Source: Semisulcospira habei
Taxonomy: Eukaryota; Mollusca; Gastropoda; Semisulcospiridae
Direction of reading: 5' to 3'
Length of the DNA: 64,000 nt
NCBI GenBank assembly: GCA_036245525.1
Contig: BTPG01000006.1
Coordinates: 92,494,950-92,558,949 of the forward strand
Made by a program: the position numbers and the translations under genes. Shown one piece after another: positions 40,655-53,225 of this stretch (its first letter is position 1; every line of letters begins with the position of its first letter). Under the pieces are notes generated by a model, which worked only from the letters and a program-made list of their open reading frames with translations, did not search any database and was not told the DNA's origin.

Positions 40655-40868
40655 GAGGCTTAAAGCTTCAAATTTGTTCACTGCCATAATTATATGCAAA
40701 CTACATTACAGTACCTGCAGATGAGGACATAGACCAATGGCTTTAGTTGAAGGGTGGTGCCACAATAGCTTGGCGCCTAGAGGTGCCAAGCTATTCTGGC
40801 ACTACCCTTGGACTATTTCAGTCACACTTGTTGCACACACTGGTGTATTCCGAATGATAAGGGTTAAT
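40655..40868. mobile_element. Family 2-related hairpin repeat (subfamily with TTAAAGCTTCAAATTTG start)
   Basis: The hairpin GGTGCCACAATAGCTTGGCG / CGCCAAGCTATTCTGG lies in flanks distinct from the main family. The same flanks occur at 1-189, including the shared end GTATTCCGAATGATAAGGG. Confidence 0.72.
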
Positions 40869-40869
40869 A

Positions 40870-41640
40870 TTCAAAATGCTCTGTTGCTGTTTGTCTGAAA
40901 CTCCAGAGTACATTAAAAAAAAAAAAAAAGTCCTTTAATTTCCAGAATACATTATGTTGATTCTCACATAAATGCCATGATAAACTGTTTTGCTTCAGAA
41001 GGACAAAACGCAGCAATGTTTAAAAGATTTCTTCTGTAAAAATCATAATCGAAAGGTTACTGGCCAGTGTTTATTGAATTTTGCACCATACAATGTTAAA
41101 AATGTTAAAGCATACATACACATTAAGTTGAAAACAAAAAAAAAATTTATGTGCAAAAGAATTATTCCATGAACTTGACCACATTACAGACGCCTAATGT
41201 TGTGAAGACACCCATTTTGACTGTAATGCCAGTTTTTGTGCGAGAGGCACCCACTTTATTGGTAGAAACCCATTTTTTTTCTTCCATCTAGTGGCTCTGT
41301 TTCTAGAAAATGTCTATTTTATTTTAAGTTATAGGGCTTAGTTATAAGGTGAGTTCTAAACATTCGCATCAATTCCAGAGCCCTAAAATAAATAGAAATA
41401 TGGGAACCCATTTTCACATAAAATGGTAGGTAACCCATTCTGAGGCTTTTGTCTCCGTGTGTGTGTGTGTGTGTATGTGTGCGCGCGTCAATGTGTGTGT
41501 GTGTGTGTCAGTATGTGCGTGCCGACAATAGTCCTGACGTGCTACAGCCAATAACAACACGTCTTGCCATCACCGTAGAAACCGCTAACCAGGATCTGTT
41601 TTTGTTTGTTTTCAAAGAGGACGAAACATGAAGAAAAACG
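40870..41640. other. Intergenic DNA, no gene
   Basis: AT-rich, with poly-A tracts and a (GT)n/(GC)n tract at 41453-41512. No coding or repeat family is recognised beyond that. Confidence 0.5.
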
Positions 41641-41689
41641 TGTTAAAACACTACTTCGCTACTCTTGGCTTGACTTCGCGAACGAAGAT

Positions 41690-43320
41690 TCTATAGGGGT
41701 TGTCCACGACGTCTGCAGGCATGCTCGTGACTGCAGAGGCCAATCCGGGATGGGCAGGTTCGACCGCAGTGGCTGCAGAGGGAGGTCTGGCCAGGGTTCT
41801 GAGTTGCGGCATCTCTGTTTTTTCTCCTGAGCCGCTTGTCTTTAAGGCCAGCTCTGCGAGAGTCCTCAAATCGGACAGCTGCCTTGTAAATGGTGGAGCG
41901 CCAGGTGTCACGGTCCGCAGCAAGTGAAGACCACTGGCGGTGGTCGATTTGGCAGGCACTAAGTGACTTCTTGAGACAGTCTTTGTATCTCTTCTTTGGT
42001 GCCCCTCTGTCTCTGTGTCCAGTGGCGAGCTCACTGAACAGGGTGATCTTGGATAGGCGATGATCCTCCATCCTGGAGACGTGCCCAGCCCAGCGGAGCT
42101 GTGTCCGGCAAAGCCTCGATGCTCACAGTTTCTGCCTGTTCAAGGACCTCGACGTTTGTGACATAGTCACTCCAGTGAATGCCAATGAGTGTACGCAGGC
42201 AGCGCTGGTGGAAGCGTTCGATGAGTCGTAGTTGGCTGCGGTAGAGGGCCCAGGACTCGGAACCATACAACAGGGTGGTGAGGACGACAGCTCTGTACAC
42301 GCTGATCTTGGTGCCTGTTTTCAGCGGTTCAGATTATGCCACACCCGCTTGTATAGACGCCCGAAAGCGCTGTTTGCTTTTGCCAGCCTGCTGTCCAGCT
42401 GGCTTGGCGTCTGACGTGATGATGCAGCCAAGGTAGGTAAACTGGTGCACTGACTTCAGTTCAGACTCGCCGATGGTGAATGTGGGGAGGGCGATGCTCT
42501 ACCTTGGGTGCCGACTGATGGAGAACCTCTGTCTTTTTCAGACTGACCTCGAGTCCAAAGAGCTGGGCAGCGTCTGCGAAGCAGGATGTGATGCGCTGCA
42601 GGGCTCTCTCTGTGTGTGCAACGAGGGCAGCGTCGTCAGCAAAGAGCAGCTCACGAATCAGTTGGTCTAGGGTTTTGGTGTGGGCCTGCAGTTGTCTGAG
42701 GTTGAACAGGCTGCCATCGAGACGATACCTGATGTACACTGCATCGTCATCGTCGAGGTCCACTGTGGCCTGCTTCAACATCATGCTAAAAAAGATGGTG
42801 AAGAGGGTCGGTGCCAGCACACAGCCCTGCTTCACACTGTTGAGAATGGGGAATGGTTTTGAGAGGTCATTGTTGAGTCTGACCTGGCCTTGCTGGTCCT
42901 CGTGTAGCTGGACGATCATGCTGAGGAACTTTGGGGGACAGCCAAGTCGCTCCAGGATCTGCCACATGCCTTGCCTGCTCACAGGCGTGTTGAACGCTTT
43001 TGTTAGGTCGACCAACGTAACGTACAGCCCTTTGTTCTGCTCGCGGCACTTCTCCTGAAGCTGTCTCAGCACAAAGACCATGTCGGTGGTGCTCCTGTTG
43101 GCTCTGAAGCCACACTGGCCCTCTGGGAGGTGGTCTTCTGCAATGGCAGGTACCAGCCGATTCAGGAGCAGCCTTGTGAGTATTTTCCCGGCAATGGACA
43201 GCAGGGTAATTCCACGGTAGTTGGAGCAGGCAGACTTCTCTCCTTTGTTCTTGTACAGGGTGATGATGACTGCATCGCGGAGATCCTTCCTCCCAGCAGC
43301 AGAGAAAGAGGTCATGGAGC
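41690..43320 (-). pseudogene. 5'-truncated LINE: reverse transcriptase with C-terminal zinc finger
   Basis: An open frame at 42461-43315 has NYRGITLLSIAGKI, GQCGFRANRSTTDMVF, LYVTLVDLTKAFN (motif A Asp), SVKQGCVLAPTLF and LLFADDAALVAHT (motif C as FADD). A frame change leads to LLYGSESWALYR and RFHQRCLRTLIGIHWSDYVTN (42031-42300). A second shift near 42100 follows, then the 3' module KKRYKDCLKKSLSA, CSHCGRTCPSRIGLCSHEHAC, a C2H2-like finger, ending GQPL near 41691. The endonuclease half is missing. At least two frameshifts make it inactive. Confidence 0.88.
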
Positions 43321-43329
43321 TACTATCTG

Positions 43330-44120
43330 AAGGCTATCGACGTATCAAGTAGGCAGCTGCCGCGCCGACGCTCCTAGGCAATGCGGAGAACTTCATGAGC
43401 CCTTTCTGCGAGCATGATAGACACTCAATACTATTGAGTGTGTACTGTGCAGCCGGTTGGTGGCTCACTCAAAGAAATAGCAAGTATATCAACTCGTGCT
43501 CATCAGGTTCCTCTGCTGTGGACATGCATTCTCATGAGCCTTGTCTCTTGTTGGCCTCATGTGGTGTAGACGGGAACATGTGGTGTGGATTTTTTATACT
43601 GATTCATGGATGAAGTTTGCGTGCAGAGTAAACTTGCTGAATGGATTTTTTCTAAACAATCTAACCTCTTTTGGAAATGCGGCTGTGTGGTTAAATGGGT
43701 TAATGGAACTATACTGTAAGGTCCAAACTACCACCTGCCGCACACACATGAAATACACTGTACAGCCCTATGAAAGACTTGCATACGTTTGTCATTTACG
43801 TATATGACCGGTAAATGAGCAAATTGTAATAATTTTTTTGTGATCTGGTTCAGAATTGCTTTCCTATTGTGCATCTTAGTCTTTGATTGTCTTAAAACCT
43901 CTTCTGCCATCTGAGTACAGCAGAACCTGTTTTGAATGACCACCCTTATAGAGACCACCTGCCATCTAAGACCACCATTTAGGCGACTGTAGCCTTAATG
44001 ATGGTCTTTAATGACATGTAAAATTGTTTGCTCTTCAAAACTTCTCTTGAGAGAACGCCTTGCCAAGTTATGCAAGTAGGTCTCAATTCCACTGACAATG
44101 ATTTATTGCATGAGCAATAC
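43330..44120. other. Intergenic DNA, no gene
   Basis: Contains a CATGAGCC hairpin trace (43395-43410, 43530-43545) and otherwise AT-rich unique sequence. Confidence 0.45.
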
Positions 44121-44129
44121 AACATGCAC

Positions 44130-44640
44130 ATATGAATAGTATTTGAGAAAAAAAACATATTTTGTCAAATTATGGCTATTTTTCACCTATTTCATGAGCT
44201 CTCATGACCCTTGACCTTTCTGAGGGATCAACCAAATTAGTGTGCATAGAAAGGTCTTCCCATCAAGTATGTCTGTAGCAAGTTTGGGTTTAAAGTTTTG
44301 AATAGTATTTGAGAAAAAAACATCTTTTGTCAAAATATGGCTATTTTTCACCTATTTCCTGAGCTCTTGTGACCCTTGACCTTTCCGAGGGATCAACCAA
44401 ATTAGTACGCATAGAAAGGTCTTACCATCGGGTATCTTTGTACCAAGTTTGGGTTTGAAGTTGCGAATAGTATTTGAGAAAAAATAAATTATGTCAAAAT
44501 ATAGCTATTTCTGACATTTCCTGATCCCCTGTGACCTTGACCTTTGTGAGAGGTCACTCAAACTGGTATGTTTAGAAAGGTCTTGCCACAAAGTATCCTT
44601 TGGCCAAGTTTGAAGAATCTCGCTTGAATAGTCTCCAAGA
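44130..44640. repeat. ~166-bp tandem repeat of the GTGACC type, three units
   Basis: GAATAGTATTTGAG recurs at 44132, 44300 and 44465, each unit having TGACCCTTGACCTTT and GCATAGAAAGGTCTT blocks. The same repeat family occurs at 1880-2350 and inverted at 33663-34110. Confidence 0.87.
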
Positions 44641-45719
44641 AAATGCCAACGTTAAAGTTTACCACGGACAACAGCGGACGGGACCAGAGTGACAGGATGC
44701 ATACCTGGGTGGGACCGGTCTTGCTTTATTCCACTGGCCCAAAACATACTCACTATTGCTTCGCACTTGAACAAAAAAAATATTATAATTTATAAATTTT
44801 ATCCATTACATTCAGTAAAATGCTACGTTTGCTTTAAAGAGGCTAAGGACACTGGACAGGTCAAGTCCAATATCACTGACTTTAATCAGTCTGTTAGCCC
44901 AGGGGCGGATCCAGGGGTGTCTCAACGGGGAGGGGGTGGGGTGGGGCACCTCCCTGCCCCCCTCCCCCGCCTCGTTTTCCATACTGTGTCATACAAAAGA
45001 AATCCAGACCAAAACAGTGACTATCAGGCGAGCATAAATTCATAACAAAGAAAAAAGAAACGCACTTAAAAAGAACAATTACAAATAAGTTGTGTTGAAA
45101 TTATTATTTCTCGGTGCTTTTCTTTTGGGGATTTTCTTTAAAATTGTACGATAGTGTTGTAACCGTTCTCTCTATGAGTGTTATTTTTTTTTTGTTGTTG
45201 TTGTTTTGTTTGGGTTTTCTGAGAGATATTTAGAGTTTGCAGAGGTTACGATTTTTATTTGTTAAAATGTTTCTTCTTTCATCTCGGGACACAGCACCGC
45301 TTTTGGCACTTTTTTAAAAGTTTAAAAGGAAGGGCTGATCATATCTACATGCACTTGACCTCCTCCCTGCCTCCACGCCACCACCCTAACAAAACAAGAT
45401 TAATTTGGCACTTCTGATTCTTATATGGTGTTAATTTTCTTATTGAAAAGAATGTTCTACCTGGAGTTTCTGCAGGAGCAAACACCTTGTGTTTGACAAC
45501 AACACTACACTACCAAGTACTCCTCCGTCTGAGGAACAACACAGCCATTTGTGAAAATTGTACTACTGCTCTATACACCCACAAACCTCCTCCGTATGAG
45601 GAACACAGGATCAGATCACTCATGATGTATACCTCTTACACTGACTGACGATTACTTAAGGGTTAGTTCAAGGTTGATAAAAATCAAGACATTTCACACC
45701 TCCCCTCTGGTGACACGCA

Positions 45720-47745
45720 TCAATGACCACATTGCTACTCTGATGGGCACTTGTGCATGTCCACGGAAGACACTGGCGCTCATCTGACCTCACCGTTCAC
45801 AGACAAATCTTCCAAACAACTAGATCCAAAGTCTGCAGAATGATCTCCGACTCCAAACGTAAACACCTTCAAAACAAAATCCTGGAATCCACTTCTTCCA
45901 AAACCCTCTACGCTGCCATGAACACACTCCTAGCACTTCTAAAGACTCTCCTCTCCCCAACACACACAGCAAAGAAGAACTCCCGTCCGCATTTTCCACC
46001 TATTTTTCCCCCAAAAATCCAAACTCTGCGCAACACACTCGACACTCTGCCTTCTCCGCCTTGCCCTCCCGACACCCTCTTTTCCGGCACCCCCCTCTCG
46101 TCCTTCCGCCCCGTCTCTCAGGACGAAGTCCTCAAGACCATAAAGTCCCTGCCTCTCAAAACCTGCGAACTAGACCCACTCCCAGCTTCTCTCTAATAAT
46201 AATAATAATAATACCGTTATTATATAGGCGCTTTTTCTCAATTTTTGGGCAAATAATAATTAATAATAATTAATAAATAATAATAATTACGGTATTTATA
46301 ATGCGCTTATCTTATAATAATTATAACTCTAAGCGCGCACTCACAACTCGCGCACGCAAGCGCACGCTATAGACAAAGACTCACGTACCACAAATAGTGA
46401 AATACATTACGACGGTCAGCTTGGGGTGGGGAGTGTGGTGATATAGTGCTAAAACTGTTGAAAGAGGTGGGTTTTGAGGGCCTGGAAGGAGGAGAGAGAG
46501 TGTTTCTGACGGAGAGAGAGTGAGAGAGTGTTCCAGGTGGATGGACCGTAGACGGAGAAGGAGCGGGGGCCGAAAGTGTTGAGTTTGGTGCGAGGGATGT
46601 GGAGGCGGAGAGGGTCGGAGGCAGAGCGGAGGGGGAGCAGGAAGGTGTGTAGGGGTGAAGTAAGTTGGAGAGATAGGCAGGAGCGCAGTTGTTCAGGGAT
46701 TTGTAGCAGAGAGACAGAATTTTGTATTGGATGCGTTGGGGGATGGGGAGCCAGTGAAGGAGTTTGAGCAGGGGTGTGATGTGGTCGGATTTTTTCTTTC
46801 TGAGGACGAGGCGGGCAGCATTGTTCTGGACGCGTTGGAGAGTGAAAGTGGTGGAGTGAGGGAGGCCGGAAAGGAGAGAGTTGCAGTAGTCGATGCGAGA
46901 TAAGATAAGAGAGACAGCAAGGTTGGTGGCAGCTTCGGTAGTGAGGTATTTTCTGATCTGACTGATGCGGCGGAGGTGGAAATAGCATGCCTGGGCCGTG
47001 GCGGAGACGAAGCTAGTTATGGACAGAGAGGAATCGAGGATAACGCCGAGGTTTATGGCCGAGTCAGAGAGGGAGATGGGGGTGCCATCGAGTTGAAGGT
47101 GGAGAGAGGGAGGGAGCTGGGAGAGTTTCTGGCGAGTGCCTACCAGCAAATCGACTCAAAGCGCCGCGAACTAAAACCCAACACGCACACTCACGTAACA
47201 GACACTCTCTACCGGGACAGCCTTCCAAAACTTCTGCCCTTCATTACCGACATCCGTCACTCCACCACTTTCACAATACAAGATTATGTCTCTCTGCTAC
47301 AAATCCCTGAACAACTGCGCTCCTGCCTATCTCTCCAACTTACTTCACCCCTACACTCCTTCCCGCTCCCTCCTCTCCGCCTCCGACCCTCTCCGCCTCC
47401 ACATCCCCCCGCACCAAACTCAGCACTTTCGGCCCCAAGCTCCTTCTCAGTATACTGTCCATCCACCTGGAACACTCTCCCATTCTCTCTCCGTCAGAAA
47501 CACTCTCTCTCCTCCTTCCAGTCCGCCCTCAAAACTCACCTCTTTCAACAGTTCTAGCACTATATCACCACACTCCCCACCCCAAGCCGACTGTCATAAT
47601 GTATTTCACTATTTGTGGTACGTGAGTCGTTGTCTAAAGCGTGCGCATGCGTGCGCGAGTTGTGAGTGCGCGCTTAGCGTTATAATTATTATAAGATAAG
47701 CGCATTATAAATACCGTACTTATTATTTTATTATCAAGACAAAGC
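45720..47745 (+). pseudogene. CR1/L2-like LINE, internally deleted and split by a minus-strand copy
   Basis: 45753-46194 encodes the linker and RT start (VSQDEVLKTIKSLPLKTCEL, DPLPASL). The next residues, DSLPKLLPFITDI, appear only after 47210. In between lies the minus-strand insert 46195-47148. A further internal deletion joins FITDI to HSTTFTIQ and then to the 3' terminal domain (SLCYKSLNNCAPAYL, PSTWNTLPFSLRQKHSL, LKTHLFQQF). It ends in a TTATTATAAG/(TA)-rich tail near 47730. Confidence 0.8.
46195..47148 (-). mobile_element. Nested short LINE-derived element (CR1/L2-like 3' portion)
   Basis: A single minus frame (46367-47149) covers INLGVILDSSLSITSFV, SRIDYCNSLLSGLPHSTTF, SDHITPLLKLLHWLPIPQRI and the tail. 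The 3' end is (TAA)n at 46195. It starts at GCTGGTAGGCACTCGCCAG, the same start as the 57684-58569 copy. Confidence 0.8.
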
Positions 47746-47749
47746 TATG

Positions 47750-48480
47750 CAATCTGTGTGAGGCTGGAGACCCACTGTGCTCAGAGAGTATTGTGTGACA
47801 AGATTAGGGGATTAGCAATTACCTGTAACACCCGGGCCAGTCGGCTGCTCACCCTGGGGGAGACACTCCCAGCGCAGTTGATTTCTCGCTTTCTGATCAC
47901 AGTTGGCGTGTACACAGGCGTAGACTTAAACCTAGATGACTGCCACGTATGAGGATGCAATACCATTCGTATGGCACAGAAAGATGTAATGCTTTTCTTG
48001 AGCCCCTGTGACTGAAGGGGCCTATGAAACTCTATGCCTGGCTGAGGGACTGAGTTGGGCCCCCAGTTCAGCAATGATCGGACACTTTTCCACTGCTGGG
48101 GTTGACCAGCAGTCAGTGGCTTATTGCCAGGCGGCTGCCTCAGTCTGAGGATGCAATGTGGATTGTATAGCAACAGCAAGAGGCACTGATTTACATGAAC
48201 CCCTGTGGAGTGCGGGGCACATGGCACTCTATTTCTGCGTGAAGTACTGTGACAGGTGCAGGTAAGGAGTGCCAAGTGAGGATATTTGACTATAGGCCTA
48301 TGAACACACTATGCTCACCCGCCGATCCGGTGACTGAGATAATTCTAAAATACACTGTTCAAGAAAAGAAGAACCATCGAATAGTAAAACACAACTTCCA
48401 CAAATAACCATCAAAAATTTGGCAGGGGGGTGGGGGTTGGGGGGGTGGGCTCAGGGCTGACAGTGGGGGGTGGGGTGGGG
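47750..48480. other. No gene; hairpin-repeat traces
   Basis: Includes family 4 half-sites (GAGCCCCTGTGACTGAAGGG near 48000; TGAACCCCTGTGGAGTGCGG near 48200) and a G-rich tract from 48420. ORFs here do not resemble proteins. Confidence 0.45.
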
Positions 48481-49120
48481 GAGCCAGGCCCCCCCCCCCC
48501 GCCACACACACACACCCTGGATCCGCCACTGCGGTAGCCAGTCGTACACGGAATTTCTCTCAAATGAACAATATAAGTACCAATGCAATATGTACTATGT
48601 AATTTGTTTCCTCAAAATCCATACAGATGTCATTACTATATGGAAGGTACAGTTAGCTTAATAATTTCAGCCTAAGAATCCTTTGTGTATACCTACACAA
48701 CAGGGGAGGCGACTCTAGGGAGTTGCGGTTACCAAGAAACCCTGAGTAGCCTCCCTTCCCTCCCTATCCGGTCACTTTCGCAGTGGTGTCACGCCTGTCT
48801 TATGCTTAGCTTCCTGGTAGTAAGGTGTACCGTACCGTTGATCAGCCTTTCGCCTTGGGTACCCTTGGCGTACTTGTGTTTCCCTTGGACTACCTGTGAT
48901 TTCCCTTGGTTGGTGTCCTTCCATATAGTAATGGCTTGCCTCCGGCGTCGCTCTGGACATGGCCAGGTAAGGTCTCGGAGCATGCCTCTGACAGTCACGT
49001 TCTCCTGACCGGCGGTGGTATTTCCTGACGATTTAGCGGCTGTTATGTACACAGCCGGACTTCGCCGCGGAAACCAGTCGTGAGTTTTCGCTCACGTGGC
49101 CTTTCGTTAGCAAGGGCCAT

Positions 49121-49306
49121 GTGCCGTTGCCTCTCATGTGTTCTGCTTTCTGTTGCAGTGCACAGTTGTGTACTTGTCGCAGGTATTGGGGGTTTCAGTG
49201 GCCAACGGATACTCACACGCTGTGTCTTCCTAGCTCGGGCTGCTCCTCCGCACGGCTGTGCGAGAGATGCACACCTTGGAAGGAGCACCTCTGGTCTCAG
49301 TTGTGA
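49121..49306 (+). pseudogene. Copy D gag zinc-motif remnant
   Basis: CTCRRYWGFQWPTDTHTLCL, then SGCSSARLCERCTPW and HLWSQL align with the gag start of copy B. It is preceded by TTGCAGTGCACAG, as in copy B. Confidence 0.66.
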
Positions 49307-50666
49307 GAGTTCTACCGGCGTGACCGTCTGTCTGTCTCCCGGGAACCCCTTAGGCCCTCAGCCTCCCCGCCCGCTCAGCAGGTGTCGTCGGACATCGTGG
49401 GGCTCTCCTCACGCGCTTCTCGCAGCTCCCATCGTGCTCCCCCCCCCCCCACGACCGTGCCCCCCCCCCCCCCCAGCTGGAGTTCGTCTCCGGGCTGCGG
49501 GGACTCCTCCCAGCGCTCAGGACATTAGAACCGCCAGCCTACGGCCTCACCGGGCCCTCTCCACTTGTTTCGGATCTCCGTGGACAAGCACTGCGGCATT
49601 CGATGGCGGGGAACCTGCCCAGCGCACACAGGAGGCAGCCTTGGACGGAGGAACGCTCACGTTCAACGCGCATGCTCTCCGTCAGCCTCGGTGTCTCGTT
49701 CCCTGGGTCTCGGATCCACAGGGCCGATGACGTTTCTGGACCCTCCCTCCCTACCGCGTGCCGAGCACGTGGCGGCAGGGGCTCCGCCCTGCGCTCGGCG
49801 CAGCTCTCACCAGGCGGAGGGCTTCTCTGACTCTCCTCACTGTAAACAGGACACACACGCGGAGTAGAGTCGTTCGCGGCCCTAGTGGGCGAGCTCGCAG
49901 GTGAGCCACTTTACCTCAGTCTCTAGCGAGCTAGACAGTGCCGGCGGGCACGTGCGTCAAGGACAGTCTACGGCGTTGAACTTAATCGGTTCTCGCCTCA
50001 TTAGGGTTCTCGCCTGATTAGCCTAGGCCTTACCACGTTGAACACACCGCGGCTCGTCTGTCCACCAAAGTTGCGCAACGTCGGGCTCGGTTAGTACTTG
50101 CATGAGGGACCGCCTGGGTACACCAGGTGCGGCTGAGTGTGGGATTAAACTGAAAGGCCCCCACCGGAGGACTCCGCGACGGCAGGTTCGTGTGATTATC
50201 TTTCGCCCTCGCGCCCCCCCTCGGGACTCTCTCTCCTAGGGATCGGCATCCCGGGATGATGTCGATGGACCGTGGGCATGTTTCTCCTCCTGCAGCCCGA
50301 CTCTCTCACTTGATAACTACTTCCCGCGTACGGAGATTGCTAGATCTCTGGAGGATGCCGCCTGTTTGTTCTTGAGCGGTCTTACGCCCGGCGTATGTCC
50401 TCTGTCTCCGTGCGCAAGAGGATGGCCTCAGCGTGGGTTGATACACCACTTATGGCTCATGTCTCTCCCTCAGCCCCCAGGTTTCGAGACCTACCGGAGG
50501 TTTTGTTGCGCACCTTCAGAACCAGCTGCCCAGTGGACATGGATTTTCGGCGGCAGTGGTCCGCGTGTCATTCGCGGACCTTCGGCTGCCCCCTCCCCTC
50601 CATTGCCGTCAGTGCGGGGGTGCAAGCAGGAGGCAAGACAGCAGCTCATCCAGGGGATGAAAAAGA

Positions 50667-51200
50667 AAAAATCCTCAGAATCGTCCTCAGAAAGAAAAAA
50701 TTCGACCACATCACTCCCCTGCTCAAGCTCCTCCACTGGCACCCCATCCCCCAAAGCATCCAATACAAGATTCTGTTTCTCTGCTACAACTCCCTGAACA
50801 ACTACGCTCCTACCTATCTCTCAACTTACTTCACCCCTACACTCCTTCCCGCTCCCGCCGCTCCGCCTCCGACCCTCTCCGCCTCCTCATCCCCCGCACC
50901 AAACTCAGCACTTTCGGCCCCCGCTCCTTCTCAGTATACGGTCCAACCACCTGGAACACTCTCCCACTCTCTCTCCGTCAGAAACACTCTCTCTCCTCCT
51001 TCCAGTCCGCCCTCAAAACACACCTCTTTCAACAGTTCTAGCACTACATCACCACACTCCCCACCCCAAGCTGACCGTCGTAATGTATTTTCACTATTTG
51101 TGGTACGTGAGTCATTGTCTAAAGCGTGCGCATGCGTGTGCGAGTTGTGAGTGCGCGCTTAGAGTTATAATTATTATAAGATAAGCGCATTATAAATACC

Positions 51201-51280
<80 letters not shown>

Positions 51281-51281
51281 G
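50667..51281 (+). mobile_element. CR1/L2-like LINE 3' end inserted in DIRS copy D gag
   Basis: RIVLRKKKFDHITPLLKLL to PSQYTV-frame and LKTHTSFNS-type decayed tail, followed by GCGCATTATAAATACCG and an 80-bp (ATT)n tail. It interrupts the gag frame after GGKTAAHPGDEKE. The 5' end differs from the two minus copies. Confidence 0.85.
51198..51281. repeat. (TTA)n tail/microsatellite
   Basis: About 28 TTA units at the 3' end of the inserted LINE. Confidence 0.95.
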
Positions 51282-51959
51282 CCGCGGGGTCTCGACCATA
51301 CGGCGATCTTGATCTGGAACCCGTGGCCGGCTCCGGCTTCCTGACTTGTCAACTCAAGCGATAGTGCAGTTCGCGGAGGAAGATTAGGAGCGCTCCAGTA
51401 CTTCACGCCGACTCAACTTCCGCTCCCTAGCGGTGACAGATTCCAGCGCTGCGTGCCATGGCTCTGCCTTCTCCTTCCTCGGTGCTGCACCCTCCGACCC
51501 CTGCGACGCACCGTTCGGAGGCGGTGCCTGTCCTTAACCCCGGTGGCCAGTCGTTGATCTGTCAGCCTCCCAGGGATCTCTCCCCTCCCGGTTTCAGACC
51601 CCCCCCCCCCCCCCCCCGCACTGCCGTGGGTCGCAATCTGTGGAGCTCTAGTCCCACCCCCGGTCCCGCCGCCCAGGGCCCTCCCGGACCAGTCATCAGT
51701 TCCTCCCCGCTCACTCGCGCCCTTCCCAGCCATGCACGGAAGTCCGGGCGTGTCTGGGGCCAGTGAAGCTTCCCAGTTCTGCCCCCGCCGATTCTACAGG
51801 GCCCCCAGTTGGCGAGCGGCTGGCGCTACACAGCTCGCGTGGCGGTCGCTGCTACCGGACGACCCTTGGGTCCTTGCCTCCATTCGGCGGGCCTTTCGTT
51901 CCCACTCGAACGACTAACCCCTTTGCGGCGCTCCCCTCCTGGGACGCGGGTACCTGTCG

Positions 51960-52260
51960 CCCGGCTCCAGGCGGACGACTCGGCCGTCAGCTTCCACCGG
52001 TCCGGCCTGCCACCCAGCGTTGCTGTGCCGGGCGCAAACCTTGCCAGTTGGGGAGCGCACTTACTGCCGGTCTTCAGCGCGGCTGCTGGCCCGATGCCTC
52101 CGGGCCTCGCAAGCGAGCACATCATCTGGCTGGAGTTGAAGGCCGTCTGGCTGGCGCTCTTCCACTGGGATGCTCGTCTCCGTTGCCAGGAGCTCCTGAT
52201 CCCATCTGACAACGCAACCGGCAGGGCTTCATTGGGAGAAGGGAGGTACGCGCTCCCCGT
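51960..52260 (+). pseudogene. Copy D RNase H remnant
   Basis: NLASWGAHLLPVFSAA, IIWLELKAVWLALFHW and LLIPSDNATG retain the LELK and SDN motifs. The expected TDAS is GAN here. The preceding RT is largely deleted. Confidence 0.7.
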
Positions 52261-52559
52261 CCCTCGGCATGCCTAGGTTTCAGGTTCTCCTAGGGTGCAG
52301 GGATCGCGTAAACACGCTTCTGGCGTGACATACCAGGCCATCTGGCCGTTCGGGCAGACGCCCTCCCTCGGGCAGGGGCAGCTTCCCCGCACCGGGTGGG
52401 CCCTCTGGCCGGACTTCGTCGAGATGATCGGCATGCGCTGGGAGATGCCCCGGATCGCCCTTCGCGACAAGGTGGAACAGACAGGTCCCACTCTTTGGGT
52501 AACCTATTCCGTGACCCGCCTGTGCTACTTCCGCGCTTCCCACCTTGCTGAAGCAAGCA

Positions 52560-53225
52560 AGACGGAACTTCTTCTACCCTTGCCGGAGAGGCTCCTTCTA
52601 CACGCCCGGAGGTTCTGCGGCAGTCCCTCGCCGCAGGAGGCTTCTTGCGTGTGGCAGTGTGTGCAGCCCTCAGACCATCCCCCTGCAGGGTGTACGAGGG
52701 AAGGGGAGAGTCTGGCTGTCCTGGTGCATGTCAGTGCACCGTTCTTCCATGACTCTGACGACGCCTCCACGGGTCGGGTTCTTCCTGTGGCTTTACGGGA
52801 GCAGTACTGGGCACCTAGCGCCATCGGGGACCACCTTGCCCGACTCGCAGATACTTACTGGCTCTTGGGCCGGACAGTCCCAGGATCGAGGATGGTCCTC
52901 TCCATCCGGATGGCCCATTGGCGCTCACTGCTTCTGCGCTGGGGGCCTTCCTTGTATTGGCTTCTCACCTGGTTGACTTCGAGCCGTTCGAGCCGCTTCT
53001 GTCGGCCCGCTTCGCGGACATGACCTGGCAGTCCAGTTTCCTTCTTGCCCTCGCCACAGCAACCAGGGTTGGCGAAGTGCCCACGTTTTCCGTGGACCCG
53101 GCTTGCCGGCAGTTTAGAGTCGAGGGGTCAGTACCGCTCCTGCCCAAGCGGACAGACGTGCGAGATGTACTCACCCGGGAAGACGGAGCTCTGGTCCCTA
53201 CAGTGGGGGTTTACCTGCCCGAGCC
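52560..53225 (+). pseudogene. Copy D tyrosine recombinase, N-terminal and first catalytic-Arg part
   Basis: The SAM-like domain is in broken frames. Then FADMTWQSSFLLALATATRV and VGEVPTFSVD carry the first catalytic Arg in the ATRVGEV motif that is unreadable in the other copies, followed by VPLLPKRT and YLPEP. Read-through ends in a C-run at 53247-53275. Confidence 0.74.

Larger units (their letters stand above)
44900..48531. mobile_element. Possible hAT-like element defined by termini
   Basis: CAGGGGCGGATCCAGGGGTG at 44900 and its inverse ending CCTGGATCCGCCACTG at 48531 fit the CAGNGGCG consensus of hAT ends. The flanking 8-mers TGTTAGCC (44892) and CGGTAGCC (48532) match at 6 of 8. Both ends are followed inward by G/C-homopolymer-rich DNA. 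No hAT transposase was recognised; the interior is largely LINE sequence. The two ends could instead belong to two independent fragments. Confidence 0.45.
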
